The notes: generated from the sequence alone by a model not told the origin. Counted from the first letter of the stretch, positions 29,289 through 41,640 are shown. The stretch: 64,000 nucleotides of DNA from Apis mellifera (GCF_003254395.2 NC_037640.1:12925289-12989288); one strand, 5' to 3'. Made by a program: numbers and translations.

Positions 29289-30520
29289 CGTGGAATTTTT
29301 CAACAACGTCCAAACGAATATCGCGGCCACGTATATAAGTTAAAATTGAATAAGTTCCCCCCTCCTCCTTCTCCACGAAATATTTAGTTCTAAAATATCC
29401 TTCCGTGGTTATTTTATGCTCGTTCTCTCGCACGATGCGCGTATTATTATCGTTCGTTCAAGTTTCGCGCTCGAAAAAAAAAAAAAAAAATAGAAAGGAA
29501 AAAATGATGGAAAATAAATTTTTTTCGACCGAAAATTGGCGGAAATTTACGGGTTTCCCTTCGAACGTTCAAGAGCCGTATTTTCACCCGTTCTTTTATT
29601 TACCCGAAAGGATTATTTATTTTTTCCCTCTCTCCGTTTTTTGAATTTTTTTCTCCTCCCCTCCCCCTTAATTTAATTAAATTAATCCGGGATGATAATT
29701 AACGGCGGGAATAATTCTCTTCCTCTGAAAATTTAACGCATTAAAGCTCATTACGATGATATTTCGTTATATACGTGAAAAAAAAAGGAAGATGGCGATA
29801 TATATATATATTGAAATTTATCCTTGTAATTCGCGAGGGAGGCGCAAAATCTAGAAGCTAATTTATGAACGAAATTCAGCCCGCAACCTTTACCCCGCAC
29901 AAACACGCTTCCCCTCCCCCGCTTCAGCTATTTAACCCGGCGGAATTAGCATACCGAAATAAAATTACCATCTGCAGAGGCGCTCTTCCAAGAGGAACTT
30001 TTTCGATCCGCCAACTTTCATCCAACATCCGTCCCTTCGCAACGCCCAAGATATCTCTAAGCCGCGAGTCGGCTGCGGAAACGAGCGTAGAAAAGGAAAG
30101 AAGAAAAGAAAAAGAGAGGGGGAAAGATAAAGCGCGGAAACGAACGAAAGAAGCCGAAAGGCGACGAAGGTGGTCGAAGGAGAAGGAGTAAGCGCGGAAA
30201 GAGGGGACGATAGAGGACGATATCCGACTCGATCTCTCCTTTCTTGTTCTCTATCCTCTTTCCTCTCGCGGTAATTAACGGTCGAAGAAGAAAGAGGGAA
30301 GAGGTAATTATGCCCCATCCGATTCAAGGTTCTGCTTGCTGTTCGAGCTCACTTTCTGACTCCTTCCCTCGCGAATTATTACAAAGATAAATTTCAATGT
30401 ATCGCCATCTTTTCTTTTCTTTCTCTCTTTCTCCCTTCCAGTGGCGTAATATCATCGACTCTCTTCCTCTCACAGGGAAGAAAGAAAGAAGCGTAAAGCG
30501 ACTCTCGAGTCTTTTTTTCG
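29131..30520. other. Unassigned DNA
   Basis: Contains a (TA)n run at 29259-29287, poly-A at 29474-29490 and a purine-rich patch at 30085-30200 whose open frame gives a Lys/Arg/Glu-rich peptide. I treat that peptide as low-complexity. No gene supported. Confidence 0.4.
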
Positions 30521-31124
30521 TGGATAGAAAGTTTTTCTCTCTGCGGTTCTTTAACTATCAAATTCAAATGCATCGATACACGTGTCAAACAAATTATTTT
30601 ATTAATCGAAGGAAACAAATTTCGTTATTCGAATAAAATTTATGAGCTTGTTTTCGTGCCGTTTGCGTCGACATCTCGACGAATTTTTTTTTCAATAAAC
30701 ATTCGAGGTCTCGTTTATCGAAGGATAGGGAAGAGGGAAAGTTGTACTCGATATTTGGAAATTATCAGGTTGGAAAGAAAGTTCTCTCTGCGGTTTTTTT
30801 TTAATTATTAAATTCGAATGCACGTATTTCGGATAGAAGGGAAAATTTATCGATCGAAATGAAGACTATTAAATTCGAATGCAAGTATTTTCGATAGAAG
30901 GAAAAATTTATCGATCGAAATAAGGATAATTGTGATCGATTCGCTTTTGGCGACGGAAAATAAGTTTCGTCGTTCGAATAAAATTCTCGAGCTTATTTCC
31001 ATGCCGTTTGCGTCGATATCTCGACGAATTTTTTTCCGACAAACGTTCGAGGTCTCGTCGAGGAATGTTTATCCCTTTAGAAGGATAGGGAAGAGGGAAA
31101 GTTGTACTCGATATTTGGAAATTG
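30521..31124 (-). repeat. Tandem mariner 3' ends (C-terminus plus terminal repeat)
   Basis: Mariner-like 3' terminal repeats on the + strand begin at about 30521 and 30765, and a third belongs to the element at 31125. They share TTCTCTCTGCGG then a T-run, and the latter two begin TCAGGTTGG. The spacing from the second to the third is exactly 360 bp (GTTGTACTCG at 30741 and 31101). Next to them, minus-strand remnants of the transposase C-terminus recur. The array is the outer part of the left arm of the inverted duplication. Confidence 0.7.
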
Positions 31125-31890
31125 TCAGGTTGGGAAGAAAGTTCTCTCTGCGGTTTTTTTTAACTATTAAATTCGAACGCACGTATTTCGGATAGAAGGG
31201 AAAATTTATCGATCGAAGTAAAGACAGTTGCGGTCGATGCACTTTTTGGCGACGAGGAACAAGTTTCGTCGTTCGAATAAAATCCTCGAGGCCTCGTTTA
31301 ACGCCGTTTCTCTCCGGGCCTCGAAGCATTTCCGCGCTCGTCGTCTTCCAGGCCTTCGAAATTTTTTAAATCGCCATTCGTTAGTGCGGTTCCAAGGATC
31401 GAACGCCTAGTTGATAACTCGTTTCGGCAGCTCCAGTTTGAACTGGAACAGGAAAATTGTTCGAATCTGCTTCTTGTCCATTCCGTTTTCAACTGAGAGA
31501 TCGGAAAGATTAATTTCGAGAATAAAATTAACATCGCGTTTTCGCTGAGCGAAAGATGCACTTTAAAATTATATGTACAAAGTCGATGCAGTTTAACACA
31601 AAGTTGATCGAAAATAAAGCATTTGAAAATAACAAAAAGTGAGAACTTTCTTTCCAACTTAATATTAGGATATTAAAAAAACGATATCACGAGCTTTGCA
31701 TCAGATAAAAAATCGTACGAGTTTTGTCGAAATTATCTTCTAATTTTTTATCGTGTTTTGAAGTCGAGACGAAAAAAGAGAGACGTAGCTTCACGGAATT
31801 TAACGTAAGTAATTTTATAAAGAAGAGTTTATTCACGAGGATAACGAAACGATCCAAGTTTCCTTGCTCGAGCTTACTCTCGAAATTTTT
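30650..31890. repeat. Left arm of a ~1.2-kb inverted duplication
   Basis: Matches about 40517-41755 in reverse complement, collinear over its length and roughly 90% identical by eye. The match includes the 360-bp tandem duplication, the deleted mariner copy and about 220 bp of non-mariner flank (31663-31885). Shared flank and internal structure mean one locus was copied, not that two transposons inserted independently. Confidence 0.8.
31125..31662 (-). mobile_element. Deleted mariner-like element, 538 bp, left arm
   Basis: On the minus strand it starts TTAAGTTGGAAAGAAAGTTC (at 31662) and ends at a terminal repeat read on the + strand as TCAGGTTGGGAAGAAAGTTC (from 31125), an imperfect inverted pair. 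Inside is a decayed transposase C-terminal region with NF.GLED, followed by KLVPRRQK at 31266-31243, matching the KLV.RWQK signature near mariner C-termini. The N-terminal DNA-binding part and most of the catalytic domain are missing, so it is non-autonomous and dead. Confidence 0.7.
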
Positions 31891-32150
31891 TAAACCACCA
31901 TTCGTTAGTGCAATTTCCAGGATCAAACGCCTCGTTGATAACTCATTTTAGCAGCTTCAGTTTGAACTAAAATAGGAAAATTTCGAAATCAACTGAAAAT
32001 TCGGAAAAATTAATTCCGAAAATAATATTAATATCTCATTTTTACAAAAACTTTAAAATTATAATTACTTGCAATTTAATCGAAAATAAACCATTTAAAA
32101 TCAAGGTAAAGAAAATCCTTAAAACTTTCTCTCCGAGACCTTAATAAAAG
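31886..32150 (-). mobile_element. Second, more decayed mariner 5' fragment
   Basis: From ATTTTTTAAACCACCATTCG (about 31888) to AAAACTTTCTCTCCGAGACC (about 32142) it follows 31356-31662 word for word with many changes, including CATTCGTTAGTGC and GATAACTC. It is therefore a second copy of the same fragment, in the same orientation, older or faster decaying. Confidence 0.65.
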
Positions 32151-33693
32151 AAACTGGACCGATCAACGTCAACTCCCCCCCCTCCCGTTCGATTCTGATT
32201 AAAATGCAGTTTAGCGGGAGGCAAAGTGGTCGAAACGATCTTCACGAAAGATTGGAAAAAGATTTACCGATATCGTTCCATTGTGATCGTACCGATCGAG
32301 TAATCTTTGTCGTGTCGTACGTTTCGAATCAATTTCTGAAATTTCCTTTTTCACGACCGCGGGTGACAAATTATCAGCGGGGAATCGGTGAATAATATAA
32401 ATGATAGAAACGTGTTTCACGATCGATTTGTCCCCTCGTTCGAAAGCCATTTCATTGCCGCGATACACGTATATATCACACACACACACATATATATATA
32501 TTTATTATAGCTCGTATATATCGGAGCGAAATTGAAAAAGGTCTCGACCCAAGGGTCCTCTCAACAACTCTGATAGATAGACTTTAAAAACATATTCCGC
32601 GATTTTCGATCTCTTCGATCGAAGAAGAAAAAGAAAAACGACACGAAGATGTAGATTTATTTTTCGCGACGGGACGAGTATTGTAATATTCGGAGGAAGC
32701 GAGAGAAATTCCATTCAACGCAAGCGAACGCAGCGCGCGCTCGACTCCCGCGGTGGAACCGCGAGGAAGAATTTAATGCGGGAGCTGCGGTGACGGGAGG
32801 GGCGGTCGAAGTCGAAAAACCGAAAGGAAGGAAAGAAGGACGAGGAGGGAGACGGATATCGCGTCGACGCGATCTTATTAGGGGCCCTTCGCCGCCCCAC
32901 CGCTCCGCCAAACGAGTTATTTAAGTTGGGACGGGGTGGGGAGGCGCGAGGAGCACGATGATGAAGATAAAGGAGAGAGAGAGAGAGGGGAAAGAAGCTC
33001 GTATCGTAAAGAGGGCAGGTCTCGCTCCTCCTCCTTTTCCTCCTTCCCTTTCCCCCCTCCACTTGCTTGTCTCTTTATCAGGTGGCGCCATTTTAAGGGG
33101 ATATATTAATTAAGAAGCTGTATGATTTAATAACGTCGCAATTACCGAACAAGCGGTTTGCTCGACATTCCTCTGGATACTTGGAAACAAACCACATGAA
33201 CCGAGTCCTCGCCACAGTCTAATCTCTAACATCGTCCTCTTATTTACGAAATTATATCTCTTTCTCTTTCTCTTCAGTTTCGGTTCGAATCTCGTCTGAT
33301 GATGGAAGGAAAGATTCGAGTGAGAAGATGGTCGAATTTTTCGAAAATTTCGTCCCCGTTCTTTTCCAAAGAAACGAATCTTGAAGGAGAGGACAAGGCA
33401 TCGTCGAATTTGTCCTGCTAATATCGGCCGGCAAACTGTTTCGAGAGAAGAGAAGATAGGATAGTGTCTATCTCTCTCCCTCTCGTGTCTATACGTGTCC
33501 TTAAGTTGCGCAAAGTGAAATTTACAACGTGCTCCACGACTTGTACCGCGCGCGTGCAGCTCGCCAGAGAGTTGGCTGGAATCTTGCTTAATATTCCGCC
33601 GACTCCCTTGGGTCGCGTTACTTTCACGGAGGTCGCGCTTAAACGTGACCGGTGACGAAAAGCCGATCCACGCAAGGGTTATATAGAAATATT

Positions 33694-33718
33694 TTGCTTA
33701 TGAATTTTTCATAAGCAA
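33694..33718. other. Short perfect hairpin
   Basis: TTGCTTATGAA and TTCATAAGCAA are an 11-bp perfect inverted pair around a 3-base loop. In a eukaryotic non-coding setting it may be chance or the trace of an excised element. There is no T-run or gene context to call it a terminator. Confidence 0.5.
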
Positions 33719-35683
33719 CACGTCCGCGCGAGAATTTTAAACGTTCCAAAACTATTCTTCCGCGCGATCTTTCCCTCCCACTCCTTCCACCAGATTTTCA
33801 TTCCGTACGTTATATTTTTATCGAGAGCGAAGGGAGCGCGTTGTGAAACGAAAAATAACAATTTTGAGAATATTATTTATCGTAGCGGTGAGAAAGAGAT
33901 AATTTTTACGAAAGCAAATTTGTTAAGACATTTCGAGCAGTGCCGATTCGATTTCACGATATCGAGATTTAATTTATCCGAGGAAAGAATACCGATTCTT
34001 TATATAATGAATTTTTAATACTAGAAGTAATTACTTAACTTTAAGTTTAATTTACAAAAAAGAAAAAATTTATAGATAATTTGTATTACGATTTAATGAT
34101 TGTTATATAATTACACATTTGAAAATTTATCCAATCAGATAAAGAAAAAAAGTATCCGTGCATATTCTTTCGATTTACGCCAATAAAAAATAAGCGATGC
34201 CTCGAAGAATCTTGGCCGATTGTTGGCGTTCGAAAAAAGAAAGAGGGGGGAAAAAAAAGAAAAGAATCGGAATTCCTTTCTTAGCGCGTGGTTCGAGGCA
34301 GGAATAATCCCGAAATAATTAACGGGAGGGAATTCGATGAAGAGGGCTTTGATCGAACGAACGCTTCTACGTGGGTGGAATACAAGGTCGATAAAAAGAG
34401 GCTGATAAAGGCGTATAAAGGGAAGGGAAGCTTTGCCCGGTTCAATCTCCTCGTATGGAAACTGATATTCTATAAAGCGTGGTTCTCCGCTACCGGTGCT
34501 ACCCTCTTTCGGCCCTTTGCACGAAACGCAACTGTAACGCATCGCACAAAGAAAGGGGATTGGTGGGAAAGAGGGAGGGGGACGGGGGGGAAACAACGAT
34601 ATCGGTCTGAGAGGATACACGCTTCTTTCTTCTTCCCCTTCCATTGTTACGTGGACATCGTCCCCCTCCCCAAACCCGCTTATTTACGCGCCTTTCGGAC
34701 AGTTTTATTCGCTTTTAGTCTTTCTGCAAATTGGAATAGCCGTTCTCTTTCTCTCTCTCTCCGCTTTACACTCCGTGTATACCCACTCTGTGTCCTTCTC
34801 CTTTGTCCTTTCTCTCTTTCATTCTCCCTCCTTTGCATCCAGCTTCAGTGCCATCCCCATCATTATTGCTTCTCGCGCATTCTCGGACTGTTTGTTATTT
34901 GCTTATCTCCGTGTCGCCATTCGTCCCCATTTTCTCAGCTTTATTATATCGCTCTATTATTCTTTTTCACGGCTGCTTCTACGCGAGAAGAAGGGGGGAA
35001 AAAATCGTCACGCTCTGGTTGAACGAGGTTCTCGAGCGCTGCTGAAATTTCGTTCTCCACGGGATTTGTTGCGAATTTTTTACGAGAGAATTTTCAGCAA
35101 TTCTCGCGCTCGAAGTGAAATGAAAGTGAAAATGCGCTTTTTTTTTTTTAAATTAATTTTCGAGCGTGCTTCGAATGGATAGATAGTTAAAGGTGGCAAC
35201 GTCGTATTCCCGATATATCGAGCGAGTACACGGAGTTCGATACACGATTCGTCGATGTAACTCCGCCGGGAATTATTATGCGACTCGTACAAACGACACT
35301 TCGCCTGGATTACGATACCGTGTCTCTCCACGTTCGAAATTCCCGAATAACCGTGCGTGTGCATTTATCTGACGTACAAACCATTGAGATTAGGACGGAA
35401 AAGACTGAATTCAAAACATTAGGTGTGTGTTACGATCGTAACCGAATCCGAATTACTTTACCGATCGTGACGCCATCTGAAACAGCGTTCTTTCGTTTTT
35501 AGAAACAGCCGCGACGAGCGCTGTAAGAGCTCTAGTCTGCGCGACAATTTACTTATATCTTGTACCAGCTTAGGAAACAAAGTGTCGAACTATTGAAGTG
35601 CTTTGTGCGCGTCTGGAAGAGAAAATCGTGCGGAAAATCGTAGCAAATATTTAAATTTGGAAATTTTAATTTGAAAGATCGTT

Positions 35684-36006
35684 CGACGACGGTGAGTGAA
35701 AGAAGAGAAAATTCAGATCGAGAAGAATCGACAGAAAGAAACGATCGGACAATATTCAAAAGTTAGGATCCCGCATTGAATTAGGATAAATCTTATATGA
35801 CAATCTTAAATTACAGAAATTGTGAATCGATCCTCGATTTTAGTGTCAAAACAGTGGGACTCGCATCGCGAAAAAATGTTTTACCGTGAATCGTTGAGGC
35901 GCATCGAGAAAGTTCGACGACGGTGAGTGAGAGGAAACGTTCGAAAATCCAGAGGCGAGAAGAAGATAGAAGAAAGATCGGAGGACGAGCGGTATTTGGA
36001 AAAATA
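35684..36006. repeat. Two-copy duplication, spacing ~232 bp
   Basis: CGACGACGGTGAGTGA occurs at about 35684 and 35916. Each is followed by a similar purine-rich stretch (GAGAAGAA, AAAGATCGGA) and a terminal ATATT/GTATTTGGAAAA part. GGTGAGT resembles a splice donor, but no upstream open frame supports an exon. Confidence 0.55.
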
Positions 36007-37243
36007 AAGTAATGATTTTGGCAACTCGTTTTCGAAGGAGATCGATTCTCTTTGATTCGTAAGTCTCCCGATTTCTATTATCGTTCTATATTTTATCACA
36101 CATATATTTAATATTATTATTACAAATTCGAAAGCTCGAACTGTCACCGGTAGATGTCGTATCATTCATTGTTTTCGACTTTCTGGATTTTTGAGCAATA
36201 CGTAACTGTACGGGAGAACGATTTACGTAATACGTAACGTTTATTTGGGAAGAAAATAGGAAATTATACGAAACGACAAAGTCTCTGGACAAGTACAAGT
36301 TAAGGAATTTTCCGACTCGTTAACTCGACGGTATCCGGATTCAACGTGAAAGTGGAAGAAAGAATAGCAGTCTTTAGTCTTTGCCCGTGCTCCCATATCA
36401 GTTTCCCTTTATTTCGCCCGATCTTTCGCCCGCAACGATCATCCCTTGCCTCCCCCCGCCCCGCAAAGTAGCCAGATTCGCGACCTCGATCTCATTATCC
36501 CAGAGTTTTCCATGATAAACGATTCAAAGAACAAAAAAAAAAAAATTATTCAACAATTATCCTTATCCCCTCCTTTCCCCCCACCATGCTCGTTTTTACG
36601 ATCGAATTTTAGATTCCTCTTCGTTCGAGGACGAATTTCTTTAAATTAAAGGAAAGAAATATATATCTTTTCGAAACTCAAGTTTCCAAACTTTAAACTT
36701 GCCGGATTAATTATCCCGGATCAATCTTTTAATCTCGCGCTGCTCTGGCAATCTAACCAAACTAGTTTCCAAAGGTAATATCATTATCTTTCATTATCAT
36801 CGATCGCTTAACAAAAATTATTAAATTTTAATAATCGTCGAGTTCGAGAAACGTGAATTCGAAGTGAAATATCCGCATCATTTGCCTCGACTTATTCGTC
36901 CATGGAAATAGATATTACGTACGTGATTGGTCGGTCGACCGGCCAATCGGCTCGCCACTGAAAACTAAATTTACAGTTTACCGACCGATCACGGTTTGTC
37001 GCCCTTGTTGTTCCAATCTCCTCGTTACGCGCTTCTTCTTTCAATTTTAATTTTTAATTCCTCGAATCGAAACGAGAATTTTGAATCATTCGAAAGAAAG
37101 GGATTAATTAAAAGGGGAAAGTCGATCGTCTTCCCGATGAACAGGGCGTGAAACGAATGAGGATATTCCTTGAAGGACGGCATTCATCGGTATTCATCGT
37201 TGGCCACGGGCAGACAAAAATCACGGTGACTGTATTCGAGCCG

Positions 37244-37660
37244 TCAACACGACTCGTTCAGCGATTCAATTTTCTTAGGATAGGATCGAAAGGGATTGCC
37301 TGAACAAGACATATAATATATATATATATTGATGGTTTCACTTTGAGGAAGCAGCTCGTAGTAGATTATACCTTTCCAGCTCCGCCAAATGGACGAAAGA
37401 ATTTTGTTCGAGTGAAATCCACGCTTCGTGACAGTTGTAGATCTATTGTCTTTGGATCGAGTTTCGATGCAAATTTCGATAGAAAATCTAAGCCTCTTTA
37501 AGAAAGAATCTTTTTCGCGTCGATCGATTGTCTTTCGAGTCAAAATTGCCAGCTCTGAATCTCTCTAAAGCGACAATAATCGTAGCAGTACTCCTCGCCT
37601 TTTTCTAAGCAACGAAACATGACAACGTCGCAAACGCGGGGCGAAACCGAAACCGTTGCT
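37244..37660 (-). pseudogene. Mariner transposase pseudogene (central part)
   Basis: Minus-strand relic of a mariner transposase. Near the 37640 end it reads VVMFRCLEKGEE, matching the N-terminal start of the copy at 28.56 kb. Downstream it reads GFHSNKILSSIWRSWKG and then IIYYELLPQSETIN (about 37440-37340). The S.WW.WKG...YYELL motif is the central catalytic region of mariner transposases. After ETIN a (TA)n expansion (37313-37330) interrupts it. The DNA between N-terminus and centre is deleted much as in the + strand copy, so both come from one element lineage. Terminal repeats were not identified. Confidence 0.85.
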
Positions 37661-39311
37661 AATAAAATAGATAAGCCTGCGCGTTCGTATAAAAATAAGC
37701 GGTTAAAGTCATTCGTAGGAAGAAAGTTATTGGACGCCGTAATGTATAGAGGAGGGCCCTTGCCTCCTCCCTGCCCCCCCAAGTATCGTCCTCGGAGGGG
37801 TTATTCGTCGTCGAATCGACGGTGACGAGGCACGAAGCCAGCGTACAATTTACCGCTTACTCGACTCGTTTTAAATCTTTCTACCGGCCGACCATCGACC
37901 GACCGACCGACCGACCGAGCGACCGTCCATTCCTTCGTCAGCCGTTTTTCACTCCTTCCCCCTCCACTCGATTCTTCTCCGCTTCCAAACCCACCAATCG
38001 CGCGCACCGCTCCCTCTTCCCGCTCGATTAATATTCCTACGAGGCGCGAGAGAAGGAGAGGGGGAAGGAGCAGTCTCTAGGATAGAGCGGCTAGAAACGC
38101 CTCTTCTTTTTGCACGACCTCGTTACTAATCGGTCCTGTGAAACTCGGTAATGGATTCAGGGGGTCGCGAGGCGACGCGCCATTCCTCCTATGAATATTA
38201 AGTCTCGGCTTTTCGGAAGAAATTCTCGCCGAACTTGGCTTTAGACAGATAGATAGATAGAGAGAGAGAGAGTGGAATAATTTTGCGGTTTGTTTAAAAA
38301 AAAAAAATCCGTCGGATTTATGAATCCAACGAGCTCTCGAGCGCGTAATTGAAATCTTTCTAAGGATTAATATTATTCTGCGGAAGAAAGAAAAAGAAAA
38401 AGAAGACAGTGCGCACGCGCGTCATCCGGCTCGAACGGGAATGCTTAATCGCGTGGAAAAAGTTTCGAGGCGAAACAACGTGTTCCCCCGGTGTATAAAG
38501 AAACGAAAGAAACGATTCGGTCAAGTTATACGGCACGAAGGATCCGATGTATATTCAATTTCCACGTGCGACGTATATATAGCGTGTATCATAAAGTCGT
38601 TATACAATTTCGTTTCGCGATACGGACGCTGTTCAAAAATAACTTTAACTTTTATTATTTCGGAACGACGTTTTCCATCGCGGTTAAAAATCCATTCGTC
38701 GGAAACGCGTCGCTCTGTCTCCACTCTAAACATCGATGGATCGTTAACGTCGCTTGGAGGGGGGGCAAGGACAGAGAGCTTAACAGGCTGACCATCGCGG
38801 GCCGTTCGCCAAACCGACTTCACCACCCTTCTCAGTTTCGCCGATCGTTTCCGAACGAGGAATCCGAGGTTTTCTTCCGCCGTTTCCAAACCTCCTCCAT
38901 ATCCCCTCCTCCTCCTATCGTTAGCATCGTCGCTTCGAGAACACGTTCGTCTCACACCCTTGCCACTCCCAAAGGCTGTGGTGGCTGGAAAGCGCAAACC
39001 TTGGCGAAAGGGGATGCGAAGGATGTGGCTGTGTATATCCGCCCTCTTTCACCTCCTCCCTGTCCCCCTCGAGTTCTTTGGAAGTTTGCGGCATCCGATC
39101 CGCAACTCGCCAAACTCGCCATCCGCTCGCAAATGTGTATCGTGGCGTGAACGTGTTTCCCTCGCTCGACGACTACTGTCGTCTCCTCCCCCCCCCCCCC
39201 TCCCCCTCGCGAAACGAGTCCATCTTTCCTGTATTTATCTTCACGATCCTCAGCTTTGTCTCGATCTCCTCGAGACGAAAGCCCCCCAATTTCGTCGAAA
39301 AATTATTTCGT
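37661..39311. other. Unassigned DNA
   Basis: Includes a (GACC)n run at 37888-37925, a GATA/GAGA run at 38244-38275, a C-run at 39189-39200 and GC-richer low-repeat DNA at 38100-38220. A 219-codon open frame (38491-39150) has no protein-family signature and mixed composition, so I do not call it. Confidence 0.4.
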
Positions 39312-40036
39312 TGTAATATTGGGTGTGTAAATAAATTATTTTTTCGTCCAAATTCAAGATTTTATTATATGTGAATAATTATTACTTTATCATATAATTA
39401 TAATAATTATTATACATAATATTATAGATATTTATTATATATAATAGTAGATATTTAATATTTTATATAAGATATTTTATATAATATTATAGATATTTAT
39501 TATATATATAATATATAGATTATATATATATAATAGATAGATTATTATATATAATAATATATATATATAGATTATTATATGTAATAATAATTATTATACA
39601 ATGTAATATTGGGTGTGTAAATAAATTCTTTTTTCGTCCAAATTCAAGATTTTATCATATATGAATAATTATTACTTTATCATATAATTATAATAATTAT
39701 TATACAAGATTATTATATATAATAATATATATATATAGATTATTATATGTAATAATAATTATTATACAATGTAATATTGGGTGTGTAAATAAATTCTTTT
39801 TTCGTCCAAATTCAAGATTTTATCATATATGAATAATTATTACTTTATCATATAATTATAATAATTATTACACAGGATTATTATATATAATAATATATAT
39901 ATAGATTATTATATGTAATAATAATTATTATACAATGTAATATTGGGTGTGTAAATAAATTCTTTTTTCGTCCAAATTCAAGATTTTATCATATATGAAT
40001 AATTATTACTTTATCATATAATTATAATTATTATAC
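39312..40036. repeat. Four-copy AT-rich tandem repeat, ~167-bp unit
   Basis: Units begin TGTAATATTGGGTGTGTAAA at 39312, 39602, 39770 and 39936, followed by TTTTTTCGTCCAAATTCAAG and an AT-rich half (ATAATTATTACTTTATCATA, AATAATAATTATTATAC). The last two spacings are 168 and 166. The first unit is expanded to 290 by extra TA/ATT simple sequence. The copies are nearly identical in the unique half, so the array is young. Confidence 0.95.
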
Positions 40037-40516
40037 AAAATTATTCTCGCGTCCGATTTTTCGTCTCCGTCCTGCAAATTTGAATCTTTGCTTCAACGAC
40101 TTTCCGCGAGGTGGCGTCTTCGACGCCTGATTGCCTGAGCGAGAAGCAAGCAAATTGTCGCGCAGCACTGGAAACTCTCGGAGCGCTGATCTTGCTAAGA
40201 ACGCCGTTTCAGATGGCGCGGCGATCGGTAAAGCGATTCGAATTCGATGGGGAAAAGAGTGGGGGGAGGCAAGTCGCTCGCTCGCACGCGTGGTAATTTT
40301 TCAAGATGGAAAGGATTGTGTGTCGATAAGAAGGGTAGGTAGAAATTTCGAGTATCAAAGTTTCTTTGTTATTTACGACGAGAACGAGGAAGTAATCGAC
40401 ACGGTAAAATGCTCACGGGAAATTTCGAGTATCGGGCACGCTTGTTGAAAGCGACTTTCGCGTTGAACATCTCGCGATGAACGTATCATTTCTCAGGAGA
40501 GAAGAACGCTTGCCAC
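40037..40516. other. Unassigned DNA
   Basis: Unique-looking mixed sequence with a G-run near 40260. Two short open frames (40111-40296 and 40131-40448) show no family motif. Confidence 0.4.
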
Positions 40517-40738
40517 CGAAAGTGAGCTCGGTGGGTAAGGAAGCTTGGATCGTTTCGTTATTCTCGTGAATAAACTCTTCTTTATAAAATTACTCGTTAA
40601 ATTCCGTGAAGCTACGTCTCTCTTTTTTCGTCTCGACTTCAAAACACGATAAAAAATTAGAAGATAATTTCGACAAAACTCGTACGATTTTTTATCGGAT
40701 GCAAAGCTCGTGATATCGTTTTTTTAATATCCTAATAT

Positions 40739-41280
40739 TAAGTTGTAAAGAAAGTTTTCACGGTTTTTTTGTTATTTTCAAATGCTTTATTTTCGATCAA
40801 CTTTGTGTTAAACTGCATCGACTTTGTACATATAATTTTAAAGTGCATCTTTCGCTCTGCGAAAACGCGATATTAATTTTATTCTCGAAATTAATCTTTC
40901 CGATCTCTCAGTTGAAAACGGAATGGACAAGAAGCAGATTCGAACAATTTTCCTGTTCCAGTTCAAACTGGAGCTGTCGAAACGAGTTGTCAACTAGGCG
41001 TTCGATCCTTGGAACCGCACTAACGAATGGCGGTTTAAAAAATTTCGAGGGCCTGGAAGACGATGAGCGCGGAAATGCTTCGAGGCCCGGAGAGAAACGG
41101 CGTTAAACGAGGCCTCGAGGATTTTATTCGAACAACGAAACTTGTTCCTCATCGCCAAAAAGCGCATCGACCGCAATTGTCTTTACTTCGATCGATAAAT
41201 TTTCCCTTCTGTCCGAAATACGTGCGTTCGAATTTAATAGTTAAAAAAAAACCGCAGAGAGAACTTTCTTTCCAACCTGA
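40739..41280 (+). mobile_element. Deleted mariner-like element, 542 bp, right arm
   Basis: Starts TTAAGTTGTAAAGAAAGTTT and ends AACTTTCTTTCCAACCTGA, an imperfect inverted pair of mariner type. The interior holds a decayed transposase tail with FEGLEDDERG, then KLVPHRQK at 41138-41161. It pairs with the minus-strand element at 31125-31662 and shares its internal deletion. Non-autonomous. Confidence 0.7.
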
Positions 41281-41640
41281 CAATTTCCAAATATCGAGTA
41301 CAACTTTTCCTCTTCCCTATCCTTCTAAAGGGATAAACGTTCCTCGACGAGACCTCGAACGTTTGTCGGAAAAAAATTCGTCGAGATATCGACGCAAACG
41401 ACACGGAAACAAGCTCGAGAATTTTATTCGAACGACGAAACTTGTTTCCCGTCGCCAAAAGCGCATCGATCGCAATTATCCTTATTTCGATCGATAAATT
41501 TTTCCTTCTATCGAGAATACGTGCATTCGAATTTAATAGTCTTCATTTCGATCGATAAATTTTTCCTTCTATCCGAAATACGTGCATTCGAATTTAATAG
41601 TTAAAAAAAAACCGCAGAGAGAACTTTCTTCCCAACCTGA
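41281..41640 (+). pseudogene. Tandem copy of mariner transposase C-terminus plus 3' end
   Basis: A 360-bp repeat of the preceding 3' part. Residues KLVSRRQKRIDRNYPYFD (41438-41491), one codon before a stop, preserve the mariner C-terminal KLV.RWQKCID..G.YFD pattern better than the neighbouring copy. AACTTTCTTCCCAACCTGA follows at 41622-41640, the terminal repeat. Confidence 0.7.

Larger units (their letters stand above)
32151..37243. other. Unassigned DNA
   Basis: Contains a CA/TA run at 32478-32503, a GC-rich purine stretch at 32720-33060, a perfect hairpin at 33694-33718 (separate entry) and pyrimidine-rich sequence at 34600-34980 with a long but motif-free open frame. A duplicated stretch lies at 35684-36006 (separate entry), and GC-richer low-repeat DNA at 36880-37030. 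No exon or RNA is convincing. Confidence 0.4.

Noticed and set aside
29865..30191. Basic, Lys/Arg/Glu-rich 108-codon frame
   Set aside because: The charged part comes from a purine-rich patch; no conserved motif and an open frame also exists on the opposite strand.
30085..30200. Coiled-coil protein suggested by Glu/Lys/Arg runs
   Set aside because: The signal is pure purine bias; no heptad hydrophobic pattern is visible.
34288..35022. 244-codon open frame on the + strand
   Set aside because: No domain, pyrimidine-rich low-complexity second half, and an overlapping open frame on the other strand (34135-34644).
38491..39150. 219-codon open frame
   Set aside because: No recognisable family, overlapping open frames on both strands, and high local G+C with few stop codons explains its length.
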